DNA from: Haloarcula rara
GTDB lineage: Archaea; Halobacteriota; Halobacteria; Halobacteriales; Haloarculaceae
Assembly (NCBI RefSeq): GCF_029338235.1
Contig: NZ_CP119785.1
Coordinates: forward strand, 186,001-250,000
Direction of reading: 5' to 3'
Length of the DNA: 64,000 nt
Positions 33,072 to 42,129 of the stretch are shown in pieces (the stretch's first letter is position 1; every line of letters starts with the position of its first letter). The notes under the pieces are model-generated. The model ran no database searches. It saw nothing but the letters and a program-made list of their open reading frames with translations, and was not told the origin of the DNA. The translations under genes and the position numbers were made by a program.

Positions 33072-33434
33072 GGGTTTCTCCTTGCCAGACTTAAGAATAG
33101 TCCATGGCGGCCCGACAGATGGCTATAGTCTGCGCTACCAGCCCACAGTGTCGAACATGTGCCAATTGCTCCCGGTTAGCAGTCGTCTGTGATGAAACGA
33201 GCACCCTGCCACCGTTGCGCCCGAGTTGCTGGTCACTCGCTCATCTGTATTCGGGTAAGCCAAAGAGTGGAAAGATTCCACTCGTTTGAGGGCGGTATCG
33301 GGGTCAATTACAGACAGAGCAGTTTTCCTAACGGTACTATCTATGAAGGGCCTCGTTGTACACGGACTCGGTTTCCTCATTTCTCCGACAATGACGTCGT
33401 CAAAACGGCCAGTGTAGGGCAGTTCTTCTCTTAG
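33072..33434. other. Intergenic region at the border of a lower-GC segment
   Basis: This 363-bp gap has shifted base composition: markedly more A/T than the flanking genes and no protein-like frame. It presumably holds the promoter of the GT2 gene (33065) and the 3-prime region of the next gene upstream. No RNA gene or insertion-sequence end recognised. Confidence 0.45.
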
Positions 33435-35006
33435 CTAAACGCGGATGGTTTCAGAACTATGCTGTTCTTTTTTATTGGTACTGTTAACGACTTTATAGAA
33501 ATACCATGTCCGATCAAGCGTAGTTACCGTGGTCCCTCCGAATTTTATTTTCTTCGTTACTTCGATAGTTTCAGCATGTCTCAGGGTCCCAGAAGCAAGC
33601 GCATTGTCGATTCGAGCCTGTGCTCTCGGGTCAGCGTCATCGTTGGAAATCACCCAGTCGGCTCGATCACTAACAACTTCAGTGAAGTTCTCAGAGGGAT
33701 GAATGTAACCTTCTTTTGATGAGATAGTGATAAATTTGTATTGTGGATCTACGCGATATGCCATCCCGCGATCGTCTCGTGACATATATATCACTTCGTC
33801 GTGCTCGATGTTTTCATCTACCCACTCTGTTGCAGGCTCCCATGTAGTCTGCATATATGTTGTCTGAACCGCTGCTACAGCACCCATCTGGGTCAAGAGA
33901 GTAAGCACTATTAACACACCAGCTACACGTTTTAAATTTACGTTGACCGGGAGGCTACGGTATCCCATTACTAATGTCAAACAAAATATTGGTGTTAGTG
34001 TTACGAAGTGTCTGTATTTAAGTGCGGTCCCACCACCTGAAGCGACTCGCTGGACGAAATATAGGAGAACGAACGTGGCAAACCAGATCCGGGCAGCGAC
34101 GTTGAGGCGGTTCGTTCGAACGCCATAGACCATTACAAAAACAATTAGCAGTGGCAAAGCAAGCCATAGAATCGGCAATAACGAATGAAGACTCCCGAGT
34201 TGGTCTGTGACTGCCTGAGGAGGCTGTATACCGAGTGCACGAGGGAAAAATAGTTGGAGTTCTTTCCATGTCGGAACCAGTACGTGGATTCCGTTTACAG
34301 GTGGTTGAGTGTTGCCAACAACATCGCGTCCGGTAACTTTCGGCACGGGACTACCGGTCAACAATATGTTACGGATTGGCCACGGCAGTGACGCGAGAAC
34401 TCCGGCAGCCAGTGGGGTCGCCGTTGTCCGAAGCGTTTCAGTGAGAGAATCACGACGTATCCATAATAAATGGAACAGAATAATGCCCGCTGCAAGCGGT
34501 CCGTAGGTCTTCACTGCCGAGAGCCCACCTCCGGTAATGAAAGCCGCATAAAGGTAGCGTCGATCATCACGTTCTAAATACGTGAAATACAACACCATCG
34601 TAAGCAGAAACCCGGCAGTTATTGTCGTACCAACGTACATACGCGCACTCCAGAGCACGAAAAATGGGTTGAGCGCCAATACGAGCGCCGTCGACAACCC
34701 CAGAGTTCGATTGTACCAGAGACTCACGAGTCGGTATGTGAGAACAATTGAGAAAGCACCGGAAGCTGCAGGAGCCGCGAGATACGACCCTGTCAGCTTT
34801 TTCGATACTGCTCCTAAAACGTGAAACGCTGGTGGGTAAACGTAGGACTTCTTCTGATCGAACGCGTATTCATCAAATGGGAACCATCCATGATTGAGTA
34901 TCCACTGGCTGCGGATGATATGGATTGGGGCATCAGTATGCTGTGGGTATATTAAACCGAATCCAAACGTGGCAAAAAAAAAGCTCCGCCGAGTATGAGT
35001 GCCCAT
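33435..35006 (-). CDS. GT39-like polytopic membrane glycosyltransferase, probably frameshifted near its 5-prime end
   Basis: This 523-residue frame has about ten transmembrane segments. An early lumenal loop (IYPQHTDAPIHIIRSQWIL) fits the acidic first loop of dolichyl-phosphate-sugar-dependent GT-C enzymes, and a soluble C-terminal domain follows the last helix. Just before the visible ATG, a run of nine T (about 34974-34982) separates this frame from another one starting GTG 35059. That frame reads SLTALRNRIDSWSVETKWAL and then LILGGAFF, and it would join perfectly if the run had ten T. So the real gene is probably 33435-35059 with a one-base deletion or a sequencing error. Base composition is much more A/T-rich than its neighbours, suggesting recent transfer. 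Confidence 0.75.
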   Translation of the reverse strand: MGTHTRRSFFFATFGFGLIYPQHTDAPIHIIRSQWILNHGWFPFDEYAFDQKKSYVYPPAFHVLGAVSKKLTGSYLAAPAASGAFSIVLTYRLVSLWYNRTLGLSTALVLALNPFFVLWSARMYVGTTITAGFLLTMVLYFTYLERDDRRYLYAAFITGGGLSAVKTYGPLAAGIILFHLLWIRRDSLTETLRTTATPLAAGVLASLPWPIRNILLTGSPVPKVTGRDVVGNTQPPVNGIHVLVPTWKELQLFFPRALGIQPPQAVTDQLGSLHSLLPILWLALPLLIVFVMVYGVRTNRLNVAARIWFATFVLLYFVQRVASGGGTALKYRHFVTLTPIFCLTLVMGYRSLPVNVNLKRVAGVLIVLTLLTQMGAVAAVQTTYMQTTWEPATEWVDENIEHDEVIYMSRDDRGMAYRVDPQYKFITISSKEGYIHPSENFTEVVSDRADWVISNDDADPRAQARIDNALASGTLRHAETIEVTKKIKFGGTTVTTLDRTWYFYKVVNSTNKKEQHSSETIRV

Positions 35007-35059
35007 TTAGTCTCTACGGACCACGAATCGATCCGGTTACGCAGCGCTGTGAGACTCAC

Positions 35060-35926
35060 CAACCGATCACCCGTGTGAGATAGTGCGGTTGTAAAATATA
35101 GGACATTGTGGAATGGATACAGATTCGACAATGATATGACTTTCGTATTTAGCTAAGACACCTTTTTGTTAGTTTACAGTGATGAGTCCCCCCACATTCC
35201 TTTGACAAAGGGTTCCGTATAAGCCGATGCTATCATTTGGACTTTCAGTCGAGTGACGACGGAGGGGCGAGCACTTTTTCTGATGTTGTCGCCGTGAGAT
35301 TTCGGTTACCTTGTGAAATGACTTGATTCGTATTCCCTTCGGATGGGGAGTGATGCAGAAACGTTATAGCCTTCGTGTGGCCGTAATCACGTCAGCGCGA
35401 GCATAGCTAACGGTGGTGACGAGCAGTAGCATCAAACGAAGGGAAACTACCGTTGTGTCGGGTTCAGATCTGGACCACCCACTACCATATTCCCATTTTA
35501 GCGGACGCTGACACGCTCAGCGGTATCTGGAGATACCACGATGAACGAGCCTCGAGGCGGAAAACAACCGGAGGTGCTATTGTGACGAGAGAACGCACGG
35601 TGTTTAATCACGCTTCCAATATATTCGGACTCGTTGCCAGTGGGAACCACTACTGTGCTGTGTTGGTTGGCGACCACTATCGACCTTCCTTCGTCTCCAG
35701 ATAAGGTTGCGTTCGCCACTCTATCACTTCTTGAACCGGGACGGGGCCGGTCTCAGAGGTTTTTTATTGCCGGAACGCGACTTATATCTATGACTTCCCG
35801 TCACACTACTTCAGTAGTCGTCTCCGCTATCGCTTTCGCTGTCTTGCGCTTCTGAACTCTGTTCCTGGATTTGTCCGTCGACGCCACTACGGAAGGCCTA
35901 CGAATGAGCCTACCCCACGATTCACC
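35060..35926. other. Long AT-richer intergenic region without an intact gene
   Basis: This ~870-bp region shows no frame with halophile protein character, apart from a short stretch near 35570-35719 (listed separately) that looks like the start of a decayed GT2. Composition resembles the GT39-like gene rather than the flanking GT4. It probably marks old recombination in the glycan locus. No insertion-sequence ends seen. Confidence 0.5.
35570..35719 (-). pseudogene. Possible remnant of a GT2 glycosyltransferase N-terminus
   Basis: The minus-strand frame contains STVVVPTGNESEYIGSVIKH, close to the GT2 first-strand signature VVVPTYNExxxIGxxI but with Gly at the Tyr position. The frame then stops showing any GT2 features. 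It is isolated in a gene-free region of the glycan locus. Resemblance is over about 20 residues only, so chance is possible. Confidence 0.3.
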
Positions 35927-37063
35927 ATGAGTGATTCCGATACGAGAGAGAACACGACAGACAGCGTGGCAATCCTCCACGATCGGTTCCCCGGAATCGG
36001 GGGCGGGGAGAAGTTCGCCATTGAGGCGGCCCGGGTGCTCGACGCACCCCTCTACACGATGTACGTCTATCCCGGGACGGAAATCCCAGATGACATTGAC
36101 GTCGTCCCGATCCGTCAGGACAAGTACACCGGCCAGCTCTCGAGACAGGTACTCGGCTGGAAGAACGAGGGCACAAACCCGCTAGAGACCCTCAGCGTCG
36201 CGATGGACATGACCGACGCCCACCCAGACCTGCAAGAGTACGACGTAGTCCTCTCCAGTGCCCCCCTGAGCAAGAACTATGTGCCGAGCACGGACCAGCG
36301 GATCGTACACTACCCGCACAGTCCACCGCGGTGGCTATACGACCTCTTTCAAGACCGCCTCTCCTCGTTCGACTACCCGGGCGTCCGGTTCGTTCTGAAG
36401 GCCTACGCGAAGTGTTGGCGCGCACTCGACAAGGAGGCTAACGACTACGTCGACACCTTCGTCGCCAACAGCGAACTCATCCGGGATCGCATCCGGAAGT
36501 ACTACAACAGGGACGCCGAAGTCGTCTACCCGCCGATAAGCGGCGACTGGCGACACGAAGACGATGATGGGTACTTCCTCACGTGGTCGCGACTCGCACC
36601 GGAAAAGCGGATTGAACTTATTGTAGAGGCATTTACCGAACTCGACGAGCGACTTGTCGTCGCAGGCGATGGGGAGCAGCGAGAAAGACTGGAGAATATC
36701 GCCCGTGGCCACGATAACATCGAGATACGTGGATTCGTCGAGGACATCGAGTCGCTCGTCGCCCGAGCGACAGCGGTGGTCTATGCACCCAAACAGGAGG
36801 ACTTCGGGATGGTAGGAGCGGAGACACTGCTGGCCGGGAAGCCGCTGATCGGTGTAAACGAGGGGTTCACGAGATATCAGGTCACAGAAGGGACGACGGG
36901 CGAGCTGTTTGAGCCGTCTGTTGTCTCACTCCGTGAGACGGTGCGGGCCTTCGACCCGGACGACTACGACCACGATGAGATCCAATCGATGGCATCGAAG
37001 TACCGGTACGAGAACTTCGAGCGGGACCTACGCCGTGTTGTCGGAATCCAGGCGGACAGGTAG
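35927..37063 (+). CDS. GT4 family glycosyltransferase
   Basis: In this 378-residue protein the N-terminal half has SVAILHDRFPGIGGGEKFAI, the glycine-rich loop of GT-B enzymes. The C-terminal half has FLTWSRLAPEKRIELIVEAF, RLVVAGDGEQRERLENIA and DFGMVGAETLLAGKPLIGVN, the donor-binding ExG/E motif region. It transfers a sugar from a nucleotide donor to the growing lipid-linked glycan at the cytoplasmic face. Likely WbaZ-like by pattern. First gene of the plus-strand group that continues into two decayed and one intact sulfatase-like gene. Confidence 0.88.
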   Translation: MSDSDTRENTTDSVAILHDRFPGIGGGEKFAIEAARVLDAPLYTMYVYPGTEIPDDIDVVPIRQDKYTGQLSRQVLGWKNEGTNPLETLSVAMDMTDAHPDLQEYDVVLSSAPLSKNYVPSTDQRIVHYPHSPPRWLYDLFQDRLSSFDYPGVRFVLKAYAKCWRALDKEANDYVDTFVANSELIRDRIRKYYNRDAEVVYPPISGDWRHEDDDGYFLTWSRLAPEKRIELIVEAFTELDERLVVAGDGEQRERLENIARGHDNIEIRGFVEDIESLVARATAVVYAPKQEDFGMVGAETLLAGKPLIGVNEGFTRYQVTEGTTGELFEPSVVSLRETVRAFDPDDYDHDEIQSMASKYRYENFERDLRRVVGIQADR

Positions 37064-37155
37064 CATGGCTCTCGGAGTCCGCTAGACTGGGACAGTACGG
37101 CGCAAAAATCAGGGACTCAAAACGCTTAAATTAGCTGCCATCGCTCCGTTCTCAC

Positions 37156-37393
37156 GTGTCGTTCTCCGACTGGCTCGCGGAAAGCAGACGGAAATATTCA
37201 AACTCGGGTCACAGTATTAGCGCGAAAGGTGCCATCCAGAATCTCTAGCAAGATTTCTCAAGCGTGCGTTCTCCCGCCCCAACTGGCGGGTCTCGGTCTG
37301 GGTGCGGGATTAGGACGTGCTCGTCATCCTGGATGGCTGTCGAGACGACGAGTCGCGGTCCGTCGTCGCCAATGACGACCCGTTCCCGGACGA
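37156..37393 (+). pseudogene. 5-prime remnant of a sulfatase-like (AlkP-superfamily) gene
   Basis: From a GTG at 37156 the frame reads SFSDWLAESRRKYSNSGHS, resembling the N-terminus of the intact protein at 42130-43068 (GFTQWLDRTRMQIRRYGYRR). It hits a stop at 37246-37248 and continues in another frame with FLKRAFSRPNWRVSVWVRD, an in-frame TAG at 37311-37313, then DVLVILDGCR, the metal-site strand of this family (compare DGLIVLDACR). A TATA-like cttaaatta (37125-37133) is still at promoter distance. No later part of the gene is recognisable before the next one at 37644. Confidence 0.65.
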
Positions 37394-37643
37394 GGTATGA
37401 CGGGTGGTCTCGACACCACGGTTGAAACTAGTGCCCTACCAGTATGCGCACGCGAACCGGAATCATACAGCCCGACCTACGAACTCGAGAAGACGACCCC
37501 GAAAAACGGGTCGGCGTCGACGATCAGCTTTCGTCGCTGGGCAGTAAGTGACACCACAGACCGTGACCGCGTCGGGGGGCTTGCGGAGGTGTTTCGGCGA
37601 CCACCGTCAGAACGAAGTTCCGCGGTGGAGAGTACTACACCAG

Positions 37644-39131
37644 ATGAAGCCGAATGTCGTCATGCTTCTGCTGGACGCGACCCGGGCAGATCATTTGTCT
37701 TGCTACGGCTACGACAGGGAAACGACGCCGTTCCTCGAGGATCTCGCGGCGGAAAGTGTCGTCTACGACAGAGCCTACGCCTCGTCCATCTGGACGCTGC
37801 CGTCATGTTCGTCTCTCTTCACCGGAAAGTACCCTTCAGAACATGGAGTTGTCGACTGGGGCAAAAAGATACGCGACACGACGTTCATGGACAACCTCCA
37901 GAAGACCGGTTACTCCACCCATACGATATCGGCGCACATCGGGGCATCCGACGGGTTCGGCATCGCGGACTCGTTCGATACCCGGACCCGGATCGAGAAC
38001 CGGTCGCGCGGATTTCTCTTCGAGGACGACCCGGTGTTCGAGGAGATGGAAGAGCGGCGAAAGGCAGATACCTACGACTCGACTGTCAGCCGCTACCTTG
38101 CGGCTGCACACTTGGCGCTTTCGAAACGGTCGCTGAAGTCGATTCCGAACGCTGTTTACCACCAGTACCAGATGCTCCGCCGGCGTCGCGGCTTCTGGAC
38201 CGATAACGGAGCAAGTGAAACACTATCTCGCGCGCAGAGCCTCGTTACAGAGGCGGATTCTCCGTAATTCCTGTTCCTCGACTTCCTCGAGGCTCACCAA
38301 CCGTACCGGCCGCCGCGGGGATACATCGACAAGTTTCTTCCAGACGACGTCACGATAAACGAGATGAACGCCGCCGTTGACGCAAACCACGTCGGAAGAA
38401 CAATAACGGGGAAGGGGTTCGACGAGCGCGAGCGACAGATCCTGCAGGGCCTGTACGACGGGACGATCAGCTATCTGGACGACCAGATCAAGTCATTCTA
38501 TCGGTTCCTCGAGGCGGAAGGCGAATTGGAGAACACCGTCTTCATTGTGCTTGCAGACCACGGCGACCTCTTCGGCGAGTGGAATCTTTGGGGACATCAA
38601 GGCCGGATACACAACCGGCTCTGTCACGTCCCACTGCTGATCCGTTATCCGTGGGGCGATGGCCACCGTGAGGACGGCGTCACGGAACTCCGCCAGTTGT
38701 TCGATCACCTGACGAGACTAGGAAAAGGCGTCGACCCCGACCAGGACCCGTATATGAAACCACAGGGCGAGGCCCTGACCGAGTATTATGGACTGGACAC
38801 GCAGGTTTCAATAACGCCCTGGGAGGAGTACAGCGACGCGACTAGATCGGAGTGGGGGAGCTATCAGGCGAGTCTCGTCCGAGACAACTGGCGGTTGCTC
38901 GAAGACGTCTCGACAGGACCGGCGCTGTACGACGTTGTGGCCGACCCGAGTGAAGAACGGAACGTCGTCGAGAACAACGAAGACGTCCGAACAGAGATGC
39001 GAGAGCGCATCGTGTCACTGGTCGGGCATCCGGAAGAGAACCACAAACGGTACCGGGGAGCTGAGGGGGATGAGTCGTTCGGCCTCGACCAAAAGACAGT
39101 CGAACATCTGGAAGAACTGGGGTATATGTAG
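37644..39131 (+). pseudogene. Sulfatase-like (AlkP-superfamily) gene split by an in-frame stop
   Basis: From ATG 37644 the frame has KPNVVMLLLDATRADHLSCY (metal Asp), SSIWTLPSCSSLFTGKYPSE (nucleophile region, Thr where sulfatases have Cys or Ser) and other family features, then stops at TAA 38265-38267. The same frame continues without a gap: FLFLDFLEAHQPYRPPRGYI, FIVLADHGDLFGEW and the C-terminal LEELGYM, ending 39131. Together this is ~495 codons, a normal length, so a single nonsense change (or error) breaks an otherwise complete gene. An ATG at 38364 could restart translation but would lack the active-site half. Confidence 0.8.
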
Positions 39132-39243
39132 CGGGGACCCGCTTTCAGCTCCCGGTCGTCGTTGGGCATCCCATACTGGAAGGCGGCTAGGTCAGAAGAA
39201 TAAAGCGACGCTTGGCTGTATAGAAACCGAAGGTGCCGAAGAC

Positions 39244-40635
39244 ATGACTGATCCCCACGTCGTGGTCGCCTGCCTTGACACGGTTCGAAAAGACTTCTAC
39301 GAGCGATTCGCCAGCCGACTCTCGGAGCTCGCGACCTACCGTTTCCAGGAGATGCGGGCGGCGTCCTCGTGGAGCGTTCCCAGTCACGCGGCGATGTTCG
39401 GTGGTCGGCTCCCCAGCGAGACAGATATCCACACGTACAACAGAAACTTCGAGACCCTCGGTCCCGAGAACACCTGGCTCGGCGGACTCGACGGCTACCG
39501 CACAGTCGCGGTCTCCGCGAACACGTTCGCCAGCCCCGCGTTCGGCTTCGATACGCTGTTCGACGACTGTACATCGATTTCACCGTCGTGTCGCCTACCA
39601 GAGGGTATAGATGTGAACGGGTTTATTAGGAACAACGCTGGTGAAGGGATAGTAGACTTCATCGGGGCGGCCCTGGACCACCCTAATCCACTCCACTCGG
39701 TCGCAAACGCAGTCCTGTTCAAGTGCTACGAGGCGACGCAAGGCCGCTCGATAAAACAGCCGTTCGACTTCGGCGGGGCAGCCATCGCCCGCCGGGTACG
39801 GAGCGAACTCAACGGGGCCTCAGAGCCGACCTTTGTGTTCGCGAACTTCATGGACGCACACAGCCCCCACACGCCGTTCCGGGGGATCAATGACGATCAC
39901 CACGACGCACCCGCGTCATTTACATCACTCAATGTGGACGAGGAGGAAATCAACGCCGCAACGGACCTGGGCGGCGAGGAGGCGGCCGTCGAGCACATAC
40001 GCGGGTTGTACGGCGGCGCAATCGCGTACCTCGACAACATAGTCGCCGACCTGGCGATCTGGTGTCAGGACCACCTCGAACGGGACACTATTCTTGTTAT
40101 CACCTCCGATCATGGAGAGAACCTCGGCTTCCCCGACGACGACCACATGATCGGGCACACGAACAGCCTATCCGAGGGACTGCTGCACGTTCCGTTCGAC
40201 GTTATTGGGCCTGTCGAGCCGGGCGAGACCACTGTTCGCACCTCGCTTCTGGACCTGGGCCAAATTGTCAAGCAACTCCGCGACGACGACCAACCACGAC
40301 CCCCAGGTCGCGAGCTCGTGACCGCCGAGATCGCCGGCCACAGCGCAGACGGGACGAGCGAAGATCTGAGGGGCGTTCAACCCGCCCGTCGGGCGGCGTA
40401 CGTCGGGGACCGGAAGGTGGTCTGGACGAGCGACGGCGACCGCACTGTCTACGATATTGGGGGGGCACCGAACGCCCAGTCCGTCCTCGACGACCGAAAA
40501 ATCGATCAGGAGCGAATCGAGACGGCGTTCTCGGTATCGCTGAGCGAATTCGCCCAGACCGCACGCGAACAAGAGGAAACATTGCGAGTCGACGCCGACG
40601 TAGAGAGCCGGCTCGAACGCCTCGGCTACCGGTGA
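39244..40635 (+). CDS. Sulfatase-like AlkP-superfamily protein
   Basis: This 463-residue protein from ATG 39244 has HVVVACLDTVRKDFYERFAS (metal Asp), SSWSVPSHAAMFGGRLPSE (SxPSH in place of the sulfatase CxPSR, Ser as candidate nucleophile), and the second metal cluster VITSDHGENLGFPDDDHMIG with a nearby His. It ends LERLGYR. Very similar in motif order to 44877-46286. No signal peptide, so it acts in the cytosol or with membrane partners. Sulfate or phosphate ester hydrolysis or transfer on the glycan is possible. Convergent with the flippase gene. Confidence 0.82.
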   Translation: MTDPHVVVACLDTVRKDFYERFASRLSELATYRFQEMRAASSWSVPSHAAMFGGRLPSETDIHTYNRNFETLGPENTWLGGLDGYRTVAVSANTFASPAFGFDTLFDDCTSISPSCRLPEGIDVNGFIRNNAGEGIVDFIGAALDHPNPLHSVANAVLFKCYEATQGRSIKQPFDFGGAAIARRVRSELNGASEPTFVFANFMDAHSPHTPFRGINDDHHDAPASFTSLNVDEEEINAATDLGGEEAAVEHIRGLYGGAIAYLDNIVADLAIWCQDHLERDTILVITSDHGENLGFPDDDHMIGHTNSLSEGLLHVPFDVIGPVEPGETTVRTSLLDLGQIVKQLRDDDQPRPPGRELVTAEIAGHSADGTSEDLRGVQPARRAAYVGDRKVVWTSDGDRTVYDIGGAPNAQSVLDDRKIDQERIETAFSVSLSEFAQTAREQEETLRVDADVESRLERLGYR

Positions 40636-40680
40636 GCCAAGCGTCGAACAAGCTGAACCGGAGGACACAACTGGGCGTCG

Positions 40681-42126
40681 TCAGGGGAGGTCGATCGGCA
40701 TCCCGACAAAGGCACTTTGGAGCGTGGTGCGCAACTGTTTTGAAATACTGAGCAACACCAACCAGTAGACGGCCGCCCCAACCCCAACGAGTATGCCGAG
40801 ATCGACCCAGCTAGCGACGGTCACGAACTGCTGTGTCAGAGCGACGCCCGCCCCCATTACGACAGCCGATGCGATCTGCTGGACGACCGGTTTCGAGACC
40901 GGTGAGAAGGGGGTGACCTCCCGGTGGATGATCACTATCGCGGCGATGTAGCGTGCGAACTCGGCGAGGAACGTGGCGATGACGACCCCAACCGGGCCGT
41001 AGTAAAGCGTCAGTACGACTCCGAGCACGACGTTTCCGGCGACCGTTGTGCCCGTGATCCACATCGTGATGTCGGGGCGGTCGAGGCCGTTGAGCGCGTT
41101 GATGAGGGGCTGGCTCTGGGTAGCGACCACTCGGTAGGCAGCCAGTCCAATCAGCAGCGGCCAGGCGGAAGTGTACTCGGACCCGAACGCCGTGACGAGT
41201 ACCTCGGTGTGCAGCAGCAGAAAGCCGACGAACGCTGGGACCGCCAACACCCCGGAGAACGACAACGTATTGACAATATCGGTGTTGGTGGCCTCGTCGG
41301 CCGCATCCAGCGCCGACATCTTCGACATCAGCGCCGACCCGGCTGTCTGGGCGACGAACATCACCGGCAGGGTCAGTTTCCACGCCACATCGTAGTAACC
41401 GACTGCAGTCGGCGACATTAGCGTCGCTAGTATCAGGATGTCGATCCGGTTGTACACATGGTTGAACGCCGTACTGGGAATGCTATACTTGGCGTATGAC
41501 CAAAGGCTCCGGAGCAGTTCTCGACCCGGAAGGGCCGGCACGGCGCCCAGGAAATAGAGGGTCACGGGGATCAGCGCGGCCGACGCGAGCGCGAGGCCGA
41601 ACACCATCCCCCCGGCGCCCCATCCGAGGAGTATCAGGCCGATCTGCAGCGGTGTCGTCAGGTACGACCGGACAGTGTCGATCCACGTTGCCAGATTGAT
41701 TCGCCCGTGGCCTTTCAATAGCGACTGGAACGTGCTGAATACTCCAACGGACCCCAGTAGGGTGACGATGAACAGCGGGGCCCGCTGGAGACCGGTGTAG
41801 GACACGACCAGGTCGGCAAAGAGAAACGTTCCGAGGGCGGCTACCGAGAGCCAGGTGAGGTTGCCGAGGATCTGGGCGCCGAGTATCTGGCTGGTGTCAT
41901 CGGGGTTCTCGGAGACACGCTTCTTTCCAGCCACCCCCCAGCCCGCCATCGGCTTATCGAACAGTTTGACCAGTGTGATGACGATGCCCACCCCACCGAA
42001 GGTCGTCGGTCCGAGCACGCGAGCGAACAGGACCGTCCCGACGAATCCGGCGAGTGCCATTACCACCTTCGCCAGGGTCCCCCCGAGAACCTCCCGGCCG
42101 AGGTCAAGATTCTTGATCTTGTTCAT
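40681..42126 (-). CDS. Oligosaccharide flippase (Wzx/MATE-like, AglR type)
   Basis: This 481-residue protein has about 12-14 transmembrane helices (for example VVMALAGFVGTVLFARVLGP, LFIVTLLGSVGVFSTFQSLL, VLAVPAFVGFLLLHTEVLVT). The typical first motif FARVLGPTTFGGVGIVITLV belongs to the polysaccharide-biosynthesis/MATE exporter superfamily. It would move the completed lipid-linked glycan across the membrane to AglB. It is the last gene of the seven-gene minus-strand operon, 3 bp after the preceding stop. Firm family call; AglR equivalence is by context. Confidence 0.87.
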   Translation of the reverse strand: MNKIKNLDLGREVLGGTLAKVVMALAGFVGTVLFARVLGPTTFGGVGIVITLVKLFDKPMAGWGVAGKKRVSENPDDTSQILGAQILGNLTWLSVAALGTFLFADLVVSYTGLQRAPLFIVTLLGSVGVFSTFQSLLKGHGRINLATWIDTVRSYLTTPLQIGLILLGWGAGGMVFGLALASAALIPVTLYFLGAVPALPGRELLRSLWSYAKYSIPSTAFNHVYNRIDILILATLMSPTAVGYYDVAWKLTLPVMFVAQTAGSALMSKMSALDAADEATNTDIVNTLSFSGVLAVPAFVGFLLLHTEVLVTAFGSEYTSAWPLLIGLAAYRVVATQSQPLINALNGLDRPDITMWITGTTVAGNVVLGVVLTLYYGPVGVVIATFLAEFARYIAAIVIIHREVTPFSPVSKPVVQQIASAVVMGAGVALTQQFVTVASWVDLGILVGVGAAVYWLVLLSISKQLRTTLQSAFVGMPIDLP

Positions 42127-42129
42127 TTG

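Noticed and set aside
33189..33434. Small plus-strand open frame with several Cys/His
   Set aside because: Composition is not halophile-like (basic, poor codon third positions) and the metal-like residues are irregularly spaced.
37311..38267. Stop-codon readthrough (pyrrolysine or selenocysteine) in the sulfatase-like genes
   Set aside because: The stops are one TAG and one TAA in different genes with no recoding machinery expected in Halobacteria, and the first gene also has a frameshift; decay is simpler.
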